Assembly (NCBI RefSeq): GCF_001653235.2
Contig: NC_035793.1
Location: forward strand, 806,001-870,000
Length of the DNA stretch: 64,000 nucleotides
Direction: 5' to 3'
Source: Pochonia chlamydosporia 170
Lineage: Eukaryota > Ascomycota > Sordariomycetes > Hypocreales > Clavicipitaceae
In this document: in pieces, positions 21,283 through 32,088 of the stretch
Numbering within the stretch: the stretch's first letter is position 1
Layout of the letters: each line of letters begins with the position of its first letter
Position numbers and translations under genes: made by a program
The notes under the pieces: model-generated
What the model was told of the DNA's origin: nothing
The model's database searches: none
The model's input: the letters and a program-made list of their open reading frames with translations, nothing else

Positions 21283-23055
21283 ATGAGCACTCCCTTAGAC
21301 CAAGTTGTGCCCTCTGGAGTAGCCTCTTCTCCGAGACGAGCTCCTCCTCGTGGACCTCAACTAAGCATCAAGCGTTTCGGCCGAACTGACTTTGAGCGAT
21401 TCGACCAAGAGGCCGCCCGAGGATCTCAACTCTGCGTGGGCTCACAACGTATCGGCAAAGTCGAAATCGACTGCAAGTACCTCTGGAAAAAAGCACAATG
21501 GGGCGTCCTGGGCACAGATGACCGACCTGCTGGAATTGTGTACATGGACATCAATTTCCAACAACCTCCCGGTTACTGCCTCGAAGTCGCCAACGTCTAC
21601 GTAACTCTGGCCGAAGACACAGGAACTTATGCCCTCGCCTCCAACCATAGACACAGACCTCATGCGCACCGGCTAGACAGGGAATACAACGTTCAAATCA
21701 CAGACAACTATGGCCCACGCCTGATAAACGGCGCAAAAACAATTCACCAAAAGACCAGCACCACCAACTTGACACCACATCTTGGGGCTATGGGGATCGA
21801 TTTTGGCGGTCTGGGCCACGACTCAACTACGGCCAAGGAAAAATCGGACGCCTGGTGCTTTAGAGGCGCTGTTCGACGGCCCCATGGCCAAGACGGCTTG
21901 CGTACCATGCACTGGGAGCTAAAGGAGAACTCTCTCGACCGGAATCAGATTCACAGTCAAGAATACTGTACTGCGTTTGCGTTTGAGCACTCCGGCGTGC
22001 CGGTGTTTATGCGCGTTGAGATCGATGGCACGATTCGGGGCGTCCGTGGCAGCGCGAGGAACCGGTTTGCCCGATTTTCTTCCATTTTAGGTGGCAAGGA
22101 TAATTCGACGCTCACGCAGATGGACTTTTTATACAGCGGTCAGTCGCGGAAGCGATTGGATGATGTGGCTAGAGGTTTGGACATGGCTATGCAGTGGGAG
22201 AATTGGAAGAAGGCTGGTGTGGAAATGCCTGGGTCTAAGCCAGCTCAGTATCACGACCAGGGGAAGATTGAGTCGATTGAAGAGGAAGAGCCTTCTTTCG
22301 AAGATTCTTTGATAGAGCAAGCTATTGAAGCGGAGGATCCCGTTTTGGAGGCACTGGCAAGACGAATTCACGGTGGGAGGAATGAGAGGATTCAGGCTGT
22401 GGGAGACGCACCTCAACGACTTCTTTCGGGGAGGGAGCCTTCAAAGAGTACTGAGCCAGCTACAAGAGCAAGGGTTCGTAGGCCATTGAGGAACACGGCC
22501 CCGAGCTCGCAACAACCTGTCCAAAGAAGCATGAATGCCTGTGGAACAAGCACGCCAGATAGCGAGCGTAGCTCTACGACAGTGGTCAACCCAGATCCTA
22601 CCCTGTCAGAACTCCAGGACGATAAGTTAAAGGAGATTGTCCGCATACCGGCTATACTCTTCCTCATCAGATTCCTAGTCGTGGTAGCAAGTTTCTTCAG
22701 CGGGGAAGAAACGGCGCCGTCAAAGGCCCAGCAATCGGAACCGGAGTGGGCTGGCTCTCGTGCATCTCGTGTGCAGATCAAGATGGAACCAGACGATGCA
22801 GAAGAAGGCGAAGATCAGGATGATTTACAAGGAGAAGCTGAAAGGGAAGATATGGATGAAGATTATCTCACTTCCCCCGAGCCAGAAATAGATGACAACG
22901 TCAGTGAGGAGGATACGTTGGAGGCACTCACCCGCATCGCTGCTTCGAGAAAAGTTACTCAACCACTTCTAGCTGCCTCTTCCAGCTCAAGGATTCCAAT
23001 GGGGTCGCGGCGCGTGGTGAGACAGCCAGCGCCTGTATTGAAGGCTGGGCGTTGA
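21283..23055 (+). CDS. uncharacterised protein, beta-rich N-terminal domain, acidic C-terminus
   Basis: One exon of 590 residues is read from the ATG at 21283 (context CTACCATGAGC). An in-frame ATG at 21163 would add 40 residues of unremarkable sequence; I prefer the later start for its context and because the conserved-looking part begins after it. Residues 45-260 form a beta-strand-rich domain with many aromatic residues (KVEIDCKYLWKKAQWGVLG, GIVYMDINFQQPPGYCLEV, VPVFMRVEIDGTIRG). Residues 335-450 are charged and probably disordered. A strongly hydrophobic stretch at about 454-474 (PAILFLIRFLVVVASFF) looks like a membrane helix but may be an unspliced in-frame intron (22626-22700; see findings). 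The C-terminus is very acidic, then basic. I do not recognise the family and assign no function. Confidence 0.75.
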   Translation: MSTPLDQVVPSGVASSPRRAPPRGPQLSIKRFGRTDFERFDQEAARGSQLCVGSQRIGKVEIDCKYLWKKAQWGVLGTDDRPAGIVYMDINFQQPPGYCLEVANVYVTLAEDTGTYALASNHRHRPHAHRLDREYNVQITDNYGPRLINGAKTIHQKTSTTNLTPHLGAMGIDFGGLGHDSTTAKEKSDAWCFRGAVRRPHGQDGLRTMHWELKENSLDRNQIHSQEYCTAFAFEHSGVPVFMRVEIDGTIRGVRGSARNRFARFSSILGGKDNSTLTQMDFLYSGQSRKRLDDVARGLDMAMQWENWKKAGVEMPGSKPAQYHDQGKIESIEEEEPSFEDSLIEQAIEAEDPVLEALARRIHGGRNERIQAVGDAPQRLLSGREPSKSTEPATRARVRRPLRNTAPSSQQPVQRSMNACGTSTPDSERSSTTVVNPDPTLSELQDDKLKEIVRIPAILFLIRFLVVVASFFSGEETAPSKAQQSEPEWAGSRASRVQIKMEPDDAEEGEDQDDLQGEAEREDMDEDYLTSPEPEIDDNVSEEDTLEALTRIAASRKVTQPLLAASSSSRIPMGSRRVVRQPAPVLKAGR

Positions 23056-25131
23056 CTTGACAATTATAGGGGTTGAGGCAGGTTGTTTCATTACATCCCA
23101 TGTGGGTAAAACGTGAGAGCCTGCGATTGTGACGACCTAGTTTGGTGGTTTTGTGGCATAGTTGAGCGAAATATACCCAAATACGTTTATATGAGAAAGC
23201 TGTTATAAGAGTGGAGGGCCCGTGAAGCTGATGAAATATGTCGATGAGCGGGATTTATGACATGTTGATGTTGATTGGATTCGGATATACTCTATCACTA
23301 AGCCCAGGTGTTGCGAGCCAAATTCTACGTTGTGTTGAGTAATAACTGCTGCAAGGTGGACATCTGATTCTTCTTCAACTGTTAGACTAGTTGCATCATG
23401 ACAGCATCTGATTGCTGTTGTCCTCGTAGGATATGAGCCCCGACCGCTTAGAATCCATCTACGTGCCACAGCATAATAGAACGGTATCACGATGTGGCAG
23501 GTTTATAAACGCCAAGATTAGATTCCCATGTTGACGCTTATCAACGGCCCATCGATCTCAGTGCTTGGTCTTGTTCCTGAGTAGATCGGGCTTCCACAAC
23601 GCGGGAAACGATCAGGAAAAAAGGAAAAAGAGGGTGTCGACCATCGTCGTCATGGATTCCGTGCCTCCGCACCTCCATCTAAGCCCCAATCTCTAGGTAC
23701 ATGATCAACCACAGTGTCATTCATTGAACAAGTGGAGATGTTTCTCCCAAAATGCCGCTTCGAATTTGTAAGTCGAACCCCATCGTTCAAAGCCAACTAT
23801 CCTCAACACGTAAATATTCACGGTCATTCCCATCTGGAATCACTTTCCCATCTCTCATGATTACGCCCTTCCGACGATGCCGTCCAAACCTCCGACGACC
23901 CGATTTGCCGCAAGCTTGTATCTACAAGGTTGGCTATGTAACAGCCACATTTCACTAGTTTCTTTCACCCACCGCAACCCCCCAAGCCATTGCAAGGTCT
24001 CACTCAACTAGAAGACACTGAGCACAGCTTCCATCGGTGGGGCGTTTGGCTTGAAATAGCCCTGATCAGCTCGTCAGCCTCCCTGTCTTTTATGCTCTCT
24101 CTGCTTCAACTGGAACCTTGGGGCAAGTCGATGCGATGGGTTCATCATTTCTCAGAGCTCGAGGACCACATGCTGACCAACGTGCTCCACAGGAGCTCAT
24201 TGATTCCAAACATTTGGACCAGACCGGACTTCCTTTGACGTGGTAGCGCAGTGGACGCACGGCACGGGATCGGATAGTCTTCTCCGCACGTTTGCTTTTT
24301 CTCTTCCATTGGGTAGATGTGGTGGTCGTGACCGGTTTTCACGGCCGATTTGTACGTTATATCCCGCGGTTTGATTAGACGAGAGTTATGCTTTCGTGTC
24401 ATTGTGAAGATGCGACTGTCCGAGCGAACCAGGCACTGTTTCCTTGTCCACATGTGAAGATGATGACGTCCGTCTCTTGCCAAGGTTTGTTGGTTCCACG
24501 GAAACGTGTTCTGGTTGAAGAAACCCGTTTTCTGATAGTCGTACTGTAACTATAACAAATTTGTACCTGCGACTTGCATCATGACTACGTATTGTATTAC
24601 TGCTCACTGATGAAGCCCCCCGGAAAAGTGGCTCCAGCCTTCTGGGCTTTTGTGTTTGTGGGCTTTTTCAAAGCTGGGCTGGACATGCATCTCCACGTTC
24701 CGCCTCGAATGTTCACGCCAAAAGTCCACTTGGCAGCATCTTGAGGCGTGAAAAGTACATCCATCGACGGCACTTCCTCCGTACCACCCTGGCCGGGATC
24801 GTGAGGAAATGGCTCGCCCATCTACTCCGTCTCATTGGTTATCGGAGCTGTCTGAGATGGTGGGAGGAGCTCTTCTGGTAACTAAGGTTCGTACCTGGCT
24901 CGTGGTGGTGTGAATCAATGTACACTTGACATGCATTTGTATCTCTCACGTCCAAGTAGTTAGACTATTTTCATCCCCGATTCTCCCGCCACGTTTCTTG
25001 TGCCTGGTATAACTCAAACCGAAAACCAAAAACTCTTATTTCAATCCATTGTCTTCCCCTAGTACCTAGCTTGCATTCCAAGTCTTTGCCCTTGTCTCTC
25101 GGCTCGTTGATTTGCGCCGTCTTTAGTCAAA
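23056..25131. other. 2.1 kb intergenic region upstream of EGT1
   Basis: No supported gene was found between the uncharacterised gene on the left and the ATG of EGT1. Open frames are short and mutually antisense. The last 150 nt before 25132 are C/T-rich with CTAGTACCTAGC-like sequence and probably contain the EGT1 transcription start. Confidence 0.5.
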
Positions 25132-28100
25132 ATGCCCGCCGTAAAGCAGTGTGTTCAGACGACGACGTCATTCCCCATCAAGCAGCCCGTGAGCAAACGT
25201 GCCCCCAAGGGTAACAGCCATCTTGATATCATCGATATTCGAAGCAACAAGGTTGATTTCAATCTCAAAGATGAGGTGAATCGCATGATTAATCCTTCAG
25301 ACGGGGGCGCGCGCAAGCTGCCCACGCTGCTGTTGTATGATGAGAGGGGACTGCAGTTGTTTGAGGATGTACGTGTGATGGTTCCCGGTCCCGAAGCACA
25401 TTGAGGTTTTTTGCGAGATTAAATCGAGATGCAAAAAATCTTTGAATGGGCTATTTGCTTTCCCCTCCTATTTCCCCCCTTAGGACGCTTCGTTCAAACT
25501 TATACTTTTCCGCCAGATCACGTATCTGGACGAGTATTATTTGACCAACTACGAAATCGAGCTGTTGAAGAAGCATTCCGTCGAGATTGCGGCCAAGATT
25601 CCGGATGGAGCCATGGTTATTGAATTGGGGAGCGGGTATGTCGCGCCTTGAAGCTTGCCCGTGACGTTTTCCCGAGCTCTTGTTTTACTCTGCCTTTTTG
25701 TCGCCGTTCTCCTACTGGTGTTTTTCGATTCGAGCGGACTGTTTCGTGCCGGCTGCGGGATACTAATATACTGCAGCAATCTACGCAAGGTCTGCCTCCT
25801 CCTGCAAGCATTCGAAGATGCCCACAAGTCCATCGACTACTACGCTCTGGACCTGTCCCAGAAAGAGCTCGAACGGACGTTATCTCATGTTCCCGACTTT
25901 AAGTATGTTCGCTGCCACGGTTTGCTGGGTACATATGACGATGGCACCGTCTGGCTGAAGCAGCCGTCCATTATGGCTAAACCAAAATGCATCCTTCACC
26001 TGGGATCTAGTATTGGTGAGTTTTACACTGGTCCTCGACAAACTACGATTTGGGCACCATGAAGCCTCTTTAGTTGAAAGCTTACATTTCTTGGGATAGG
26101 AAACTTTCACAGAGACGAGGCTGCGGAGTTTTTGCAATCCTACGCCGACGTGTTGAAACCAGAAGACAGCTTGATTGTTGGGCTGGACTCTTGTGGGAAC
26201 CCAGACAAGATTTAGTAAGTTTCGCAATAAGCCTCACCCTTGGAACTGAGTAACTAACGGACGTAGTCACGCATATAATGGTACGGATTCGTCGAACCCC
26301 TTGTTCGCGTTTAAGTGCTAACCGTCTACCACAGACAGCAAAGGCATAACCCACGAGTAAGCACTCTATCATGCCCCGGATCAAATGCATTACTAACGCC
26401 ACAAAGATTTATCCTGAATGGACTGGAAAATGCCAATCGCATCTACGGACAAGACCTATTCCACATCCCAGACTGGAAAGTCATTGGCGAATACGTCTAC
26501 GATGATGAAGGCGGCCGCCACCAAGCCTTCTTGGCCCCCCTCCAGGAAGTCAATGTCCTCGGATCAGTCATTAAACCACATGAACGTATTCAAATCGAAC
26601 AGAGCCTCAAATACTCCAAAGTCGGGTCAGAGAACCTATGGAAGCACGCTGGTCTTCGTGAAATTGGACTATGGACCCGCGGCGATGAATACGGTAAGCA
26701 ATCCCCTTCCCTTCCAAACTTCAACCAGAATATTAACACTCCCAGGCCTCCATATGCTTCAAAAGGCCAACATCCCATTCAGCAAAGCTCCCTCACTCTA
26801 CGCCCCTCAAACCCTCCCAACCCTGCAAGACTGGCAATCCCTCTGGTCAACCTGGGACATTGTAACAAAACACATGCTCCCCAAGCAGGAACTCACCGAA
26901 AAGCCCATCAAGCTTCGCAACGCGTGCATCTTCTACCTAGGCCATATCCCTACCTTCCTTGACATTCAACTCACAAAGACTACCAAGATGCCACCCACGG
27001 ATCCTGCATCATACTATGCCATTTTTGAGCGTGGCATTGACCCTGACGTAGATAACCCCGAGCAATGCCACGTTCACTCAGAAATCCCAGACGAGTGGCC
27101 TTCTGTGGAGGAAATTACCGCCTATCAGGGACGGGTTCGCGATCGTTTGGGCAAGTTGTACAAGGGGGGAGTAGAGAATCTTCCCAGACAGGTAGCCAGG
27201 GCTATTTGGGTTGGTTTTGAGCACGAGCTCATGCATATCGAGACGTTGCTGTATATGATGCTGCAGAGCGATAGGACGTTGCCGCCGCCTCATATGGGGA
27301 TTCCTGATTTTGAGAGAATGGCAAAGAGGGCCTTTGAGGGGAGAGTTGAGAATGAGTGGTTTGACGTGCCGGCTCAGGAGATTAGCATCGGGATGAACGA
27401 TCCTGAGGATGGAACAGATGATGTTGATTTCGGATGGTGAGTTGCATTCCCTTGATCTGACCACAGTTTATATTAATGGCATCAGGGACAATGAGAAGCC
27501 ACAGCGAAAGACTCAAGTACATGCTTTCCAGGCACAAGGCCGGCCCATCACAAATGAAGAAGTAAGTCTCTGCTAATCAAACCATCCACGCCCAGCTTCT
27601 AACCCAAATCGCAAAGTACGCTCAATACATGTACACGACAAACGTTTCCAAAGTCCCCGCCTCCTGGTCCTCCAGCACCCTCACCAACGGCACATCCAAG
27701 ACTAACGGGACCAACGGGACAAACGGCCACCACGCCATCCCAACAACCCTACCAGACTCTTTCCTGGCAGGCAAATCCGTCCGCACCATGTACGGGCTCG
27801 TACCGCTCAAATACGCCCTCGACTGGCCCGTCTTCGCCTCCTACGACGAACTAGCCGGCTGTGCCGCCTGGATGGGCGGTAGAATCCCAACCTTCGAAGA
27901 AGCGCGCAGCATCTACGCATTTGTCGAAAGCCAGCGAGAGTTACTACTGGGCGGACGACTCTCACGAAAAGTCCCCGCCGTGAACGGGTAAGTCCCCAAC
28001 TCCAAATTCTCACAGCCAAAGCTGACACCGAAAGACACCTCTCCAACGACGGCGTCGAAGAAACGCCCCCATCGTTGACGCCCTCCGCGGTCGAGGATAG

Positions 28101-28440
28101 CACACCGCTATTCATCGACCTGGCCGGCGCAAACGTCGGCTTCAAACACTGGCATCCCGTGCCAGTGACGTCCCAGGGAAACTCGCTAGCCGGCCAGTCT
28201 GGCATGGGCGGCGCCTGGGAATGGACTTCGTCGCCGCTCAGGAAGCACGAGGGCTTTGAGCCGATGGAGCTGTATCCGCTTTATACGGCGGATTTCTTTG
28301 ACGACAAGCATAATATTGTGCTTGGCGGCTCGTGGGCTACTCATCCTAGGATTGCGGGGAGGAAGAGCTTTGTGAATTGGTATCAGAGGAATTATCCGTA
28401 TGCTTGGGTTGGGGCACGACTGGTCAGGGATGTTGAGTAA
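25132..28440 (+). CDS. ergothioneine biosynthesis protein, EgtD-EgtB fusion
   Basis: Fungal Egt1 first trimethylates histidine to hercynine, then joins it to cysteine as a sulfoxide with an iron-dependent sulfoxide synthase. I read 11 exons: 25132-25368, 25517-25635, 25777-26015, 26100-26214, 26267-26280, 26335-26356, 26407-26693, 26746-27436, 27486-27561, 27617-27987 and 28035-28440. All junctions keep frame and give 858 residues, a normal Egt1 length. The N-terminal methyltransferase shows VIELGSGN (about 113-120) and HLGSSIGNF. The sulfoxide-synthase half has the DinB-type iron-binding motif HELMHIE (HX3HXE, about residue 505) and the FGE-like C-terminal signatures GGAWEWTSS, VLGGSWATHP and YPYAWVGARLVRD. 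Exons 5 and 6 are tiny (14 and 22 nt) but needed for the frame. A Thr-Asn-Gly-rich insert (encoded near 27680-27730) lies in the C-terminal domain. The second-step lyase Egt2 is not in this window. Confidence 0.95.
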
Positions 28441-28856
28441 TTCGCAACTATGTGGAGGAACATAGTATGTTCGCGTGGACGACTTTATGAACTGGATTTC
28501 AATATGGAGAAACAAATTGGACCTGTAAAATGGAAACAAACCGTGTTTGGACAGTCTTTTCCGGTTGGATCGATTTGTACTTATCAATACACTCTTTTGC
28601 CAGTCTGCTTATGTTGAAGCTTTCATTGTATGGTTGCTATCAATGTCGTTAGATGCATGTAGCATTGTGCGCATAATCATGTCTGAGACGATGATTGATA
28701 ATACTGGCGTTAAAAGCACACCCTCGCTTGGTATATCATAAAGGTCCCAGTGTATTCCAACGCCATGTTCAACGTGGGCCACCAAATCCCATCCCTTCTG
28801 GTGCCAAGTATGCGTCCGTAAAGACGCAACGCCGTGAGTCTGTTCTCCAGTTTCAT
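28441..28856. other. convergent 3' spacer between EGT1 and GCN3
   Basis: About 415 nt lie between two converging stop codons. It should hold both 3' UTRs; overlapping antisense 3' ends are possible but cannot be seen in sequence. Confidence 0.5.
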
Positions 28857-30049
28857 TCACCCGTTAAGACTTCCATAGATGCTGAGAAGCTGCTCAAAGA
28901 CGTAGCCTGGCAAGTGTACCCCGTTTTCCGTGATGAGGTTGGAAATCAGGTTGGGGGGCTGCCAGAAAGTTAGTCCAGATGTAACCTGTGGCGGGTAGTT
29001 CTAAAATAAACTCACAGTATAGTCGACCGCATCGGCAGGTCGTTTGCTTCTTGCGTCGGTACTAAAATCAAGCACTTGTTGCTTGAAACCAAGATCCCTC
29101 TGGTCGAGGGGGAACTTGCGTGCGAACTTGTGCGTCTCGGCGGCGACATAGAAAGGGATCTTGACTCTTGAGGCCAGCTGGGCGATCTGATATGTGCCAA
29201 TTCTAGAAATGATGCCACCATTTTGAGTCACAGCTTCCGCACCAACAATGACCATGTTGACCTGGCGCAGCAAGCCCATTACGTGAGCGACAGCCGCCTC
29301 TGGAATCTCCGCAACCGGGATTCCCATCTGACGCAGCTCCTTTACAACACTGTCGCTCTCCTCTACGCGCGTCTGGTCCCGAACGTAGACAACTTTAAAC
29401 TTGCCATTGAGACTCTTGGCTGCCCTCTCTAACAGACCAGTCACCGACCTTGATGCACCGTGGGTCAACACGCATGTGCCTTCTCGTACGAAGCGCCAGC
29501 CAGCTTCTGCGACGCCGTTGCGCGCAGCAATGGCTCTTTGGGCGAACAACCGGCCGTTACGGAGAAGATGCTGTCTCACGGCATCGAAGCTACCCTCCTG
29601 CTGCTTGAGCGAGGAAACTAGGTACTGCAGGAAAAGGTCGGTACCAGCTGTGAGAGGCACCGGATTTTCAACAGAAGCTGCGAGGCGAACCGAGTGGGCT
29701 TTGACAGTATCGAGAGTCTCGTATACGGTTGTGGAAGGAACGGTGTTCAGAAGGGCGATCAATGATTCTATAGCGGCGACCGGCTTGGTTAATTCGGGGT
29801 CGGACTCGAGGAGTTTGCGATATGTTGAAACAATGCTACTTTCGGTCAGGATTTGCAAGTTTGTGCGGTGTGGGTGTGGGAACGACGAACTCAAAGTTGG
29901 AAGATGACGCTGATAGCCTACGTATGGGAAGATTTGCCGAGACCGTCTCTTTGGCGGCTGGCATTTGACGTTAGAATTGTGTCTTGGCAATGATCCAATG
30001 TGATTGTTCAAAGCTGAAACGTACCGTCAGCCAAGCCAGAGGAAGTCAT
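28857..30049 (-). CDS. translation initiation factor eIF2B subunit alpha
   Basis: eIF2B is the guanine-nucleotide exchange factor for eIF2; its alpha subunit (Gcn3 in yeast) is regulatory and senses phosphorylated eIF2. Four exons are read from the minus strand: 30049-30025 (25 nt), 29957-29891 (67 nt), 29835-29016 and 28958-28857. Together they give 337 residues with every junction in frame. The start MTSSGLADG and the join NFDIVSTYRKLLESDPELT match the usual beginning of fungal eIF2B-alpha and settle the splice choice. The body has the family's helical N-terminal half and the Rossmann-like C-terminal half (CVLTHGASRSV, VVYVRDQTR, IVGAEAVTQNGGIISRIGTY, PFYVAAETHKF). The last exon encodes the conserved end PPNLISNLITENG and a short tail. 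The donor of exon 2 (GTTCGT) is weaker than the others. Confidence 0.93.
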
Positions 30050-31065
30050 GGTGGCTAGATCTCGAATACGACAGGGGTCGTCGTGGGATTCGATTTTTGA
30101 CGATGTGGATGGATGGTCGAAGTCGGGGACTTTAAATTTTGACCCGATGATGATGTGGTGAGTCAAAGCTGTTCAAAGGCGACCTGGAACTTTGATGAGT
30201 GCACCTTCCCTGGAGCTGCATGGCTTGGAGGGGCAGCAGCTCTGCCATTGGCTGAAGGGTCGAGTCGCTCTCAAGGCGGGGCGACGAAATTCGGGGATTC
30301 GTGTACAAGACAGAGTACCATGTTGGACATTACATGGGTCAAGTTCACACAACTCTAGAACTCTGGGCAGTTGGCATCTGTTATTACAAACGTATTCACA
30401 GAGAGTACATGGAGTAGCCGCTTCGTGTTTGCATAAATGCAAGTTGAGCCATTCTCGTAAAGTGATTTCTCAAGAGATGTTCGTGCATTAGGTACTATGC
30501 TTCCTCCATGTGCTCGCAACTCCTCCGAACCAGACATGTGTCAAGCTACTCCGTGCATGTATTTTCTTCAGGTCTTGTCTGTCCAGTCGCTCCTTCCAAG
30601 TCTTGTTCCAAGGAACCCCCCACTATCCTTCAACTCTTCAATGTCGCCAGTCATCCACCAACTCTAGAACAAACCACGAGCCCCCAGCGGCGTACGTCAG
30701 TGGACCCCTGCCCCAAGTCAATCCATGTACTTTCTCGACCTGAACATCAAATGACATTGAATTCTTTGAACTCGAAAGGCCGCTGAAACGACAAACCACA
30801 TCACCGCCCCTCCTTGTTCGTACGTACGTAAATACACCAGGATCCGACCTGACACGAGCTGGCCGTCGTACTTGTTCTTCCTCCTCTATTCCCTTCCCTG
30901 TCTCGTCTGCGTAACATGTCTTGACCGCCAAGCACTACTTAATCACCGTCTGCTGCGTTGCGTTCAATATTCGAATTCTTCCACCGAAAAAGCACTCGAT
31001 CGCATCATTGAAGCACATCTACACCACCAAAACCAAAACCGAAACTTTTAAAGCTTACCACCACC
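30050..31065. promoter_or_regulatory. divergent promoter region between GCN3 and NECAP gene
   Basis: One kilobase separates two genes read away from each other. Open frames in it are short and unsupported. The side next to 31066 is rich in A and C with AACC/AAAC repeats just before the ATG, a usual fungal leader composition. No defined regulatory element was recognised. Confidence 0.45.
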
Positions 31066-31845
31066 ATGGGTCTCATTGACCCTGCCACTGGCGCACCTCT
31101 CCCCGAAGATGCAATCCAGCGCGTCCTTTTCATCGCCAACGCCGTCCATGTCTACAACATCCCACCACTAATGTCTATGGATGGATACCGCGCAACCTCA
31201 TGGACTGTCGATCCCAAGCGACAAATATTCACAGGGCGCCTGCGCGTCGTGGAAACAGCCTACGAGTCACCGACTGCCGAAGAGCAATCCAGTATCAAGG
31301 TCGACGTTGTTATAGAAGACCCTTCCAACGGGGAATTATTCGCCGCAGCCCCATATACCGGCACCTTTGTTGTTCAAGAAGTCCTCGACAGCAGTCGCTT
31401 TTTTGCGCTGACCGTGCGTGATCCGAAGGGGAACAAGGTGGTTATTGGTATAGGATTTGAGGATAGGTCCGACGCGCTTGACCTGAGAGTTGCGCTGCAG
31501 CAGGCTCAGAGGGCTCTAGGTCTGGAAAAGAATGCGGATAAGAAGGAAGTGACAAAGCAGGTGGATAAGGATTATAGCTTGAAGGAGGGCGAGACCATCA
31601 CCGTCAATATTGGCAGCAAGTTGGGGAGAAGAAGGCAGCCAGAGTCGCCGAGTACGTCTGATCCGGCTACGTTGCAGTCTTTTGCGTTGCCGCCTCCGCC
31701 GAGTGCTGCTGCGGGTTTGGGAGGTGCTGAGCAACGCGGTGGGTTTTCTTTGCCGCCCCCACCGACTGCGGATGATGTGAAGAAGAAGAGGAGATCATTG
31801 CGTGATTTGGGGTTCGACGACGGTCAGTTTGGGGAATTTCGGTAG
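31066..31845 (+). CDS. NECAP-type adaptin-ear-binding endocytic protein
   Basis: NECAP proteins bind AP-2 and other coat components and help endocytic coats mature. This intronless gene of 259 residues starts at an ATG in good context (CACCACCATGG). Residues about 14-165 form the NECAP PH-like domain with the family signatures IQRVLFIANAVHVYNIPP, ATSWTVDPKRQIFTGRLRV, SRFFALTVRD and the GIGFEDRSDALDLRVALQQ helix. The C-terminal part is charged, then Pro-rich (LPPPPSAAAG, LPPPPTADD) and ends with an acidic, Phe-containing motif (FDDGQFGEF) that may take the place of the ear-binding WxxF motif of animal NECAPs; that last point is an inference. BBC1, at the other end of the window, also acts in endocytosis, but nothing suggests that they are co-regulated. 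Confidence 0.93.
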   Translation: MGLIDPATGAPLPEDAIQRVLFIANAVHVYNIPPLMSMDGYRATSWTVDPKRQIFTGRLRVVETAYESPTAEEQSSIKVDVVIEDPSNGELFAAAPYTGTFVVQEVLDSSRFFALTVRDPKGNKVVIGIGFEDRSDALDLRVALQQAQRALGLEKNADKKEVTKQVDKDYSLKEGETITVNIGSKLGRRRQPESPSTSDPATLQSFALPPPPSAAAGLGGAEQRGGFSLPPPPTADDVKKKRRSLRDLGFDDGQFGEFR

Positions 31846-32088
31846 CGGGGCGTCATCATTTGGAAATGATTATCGAGTAGACTTGATATTGCAAACTGTT
31901 GGACATAATGTATAGTGATGAGCCGGGGAGGGATGATTCCCATAATATGATTTATATTTTACTTTCTTCTTCTTCCTTCATGCTGAACAGCCGGTAGCGT
32001 GCTTGGTTTGCAATTTAGGAACATTAAAATGGTGGTATCTGTCTAAAACTGTTGAAATTCTTCGTAAATCATTTGATCAATCGTTCAC

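Noticed and set aside
25132..31845. Possible functional cluster of EGT1, GCN3 and the NECAP gene
   Set aside because: They act in unrelated processes, have mixed orientation and separate promoters; ordinary gene neighbours explain the arrangement.
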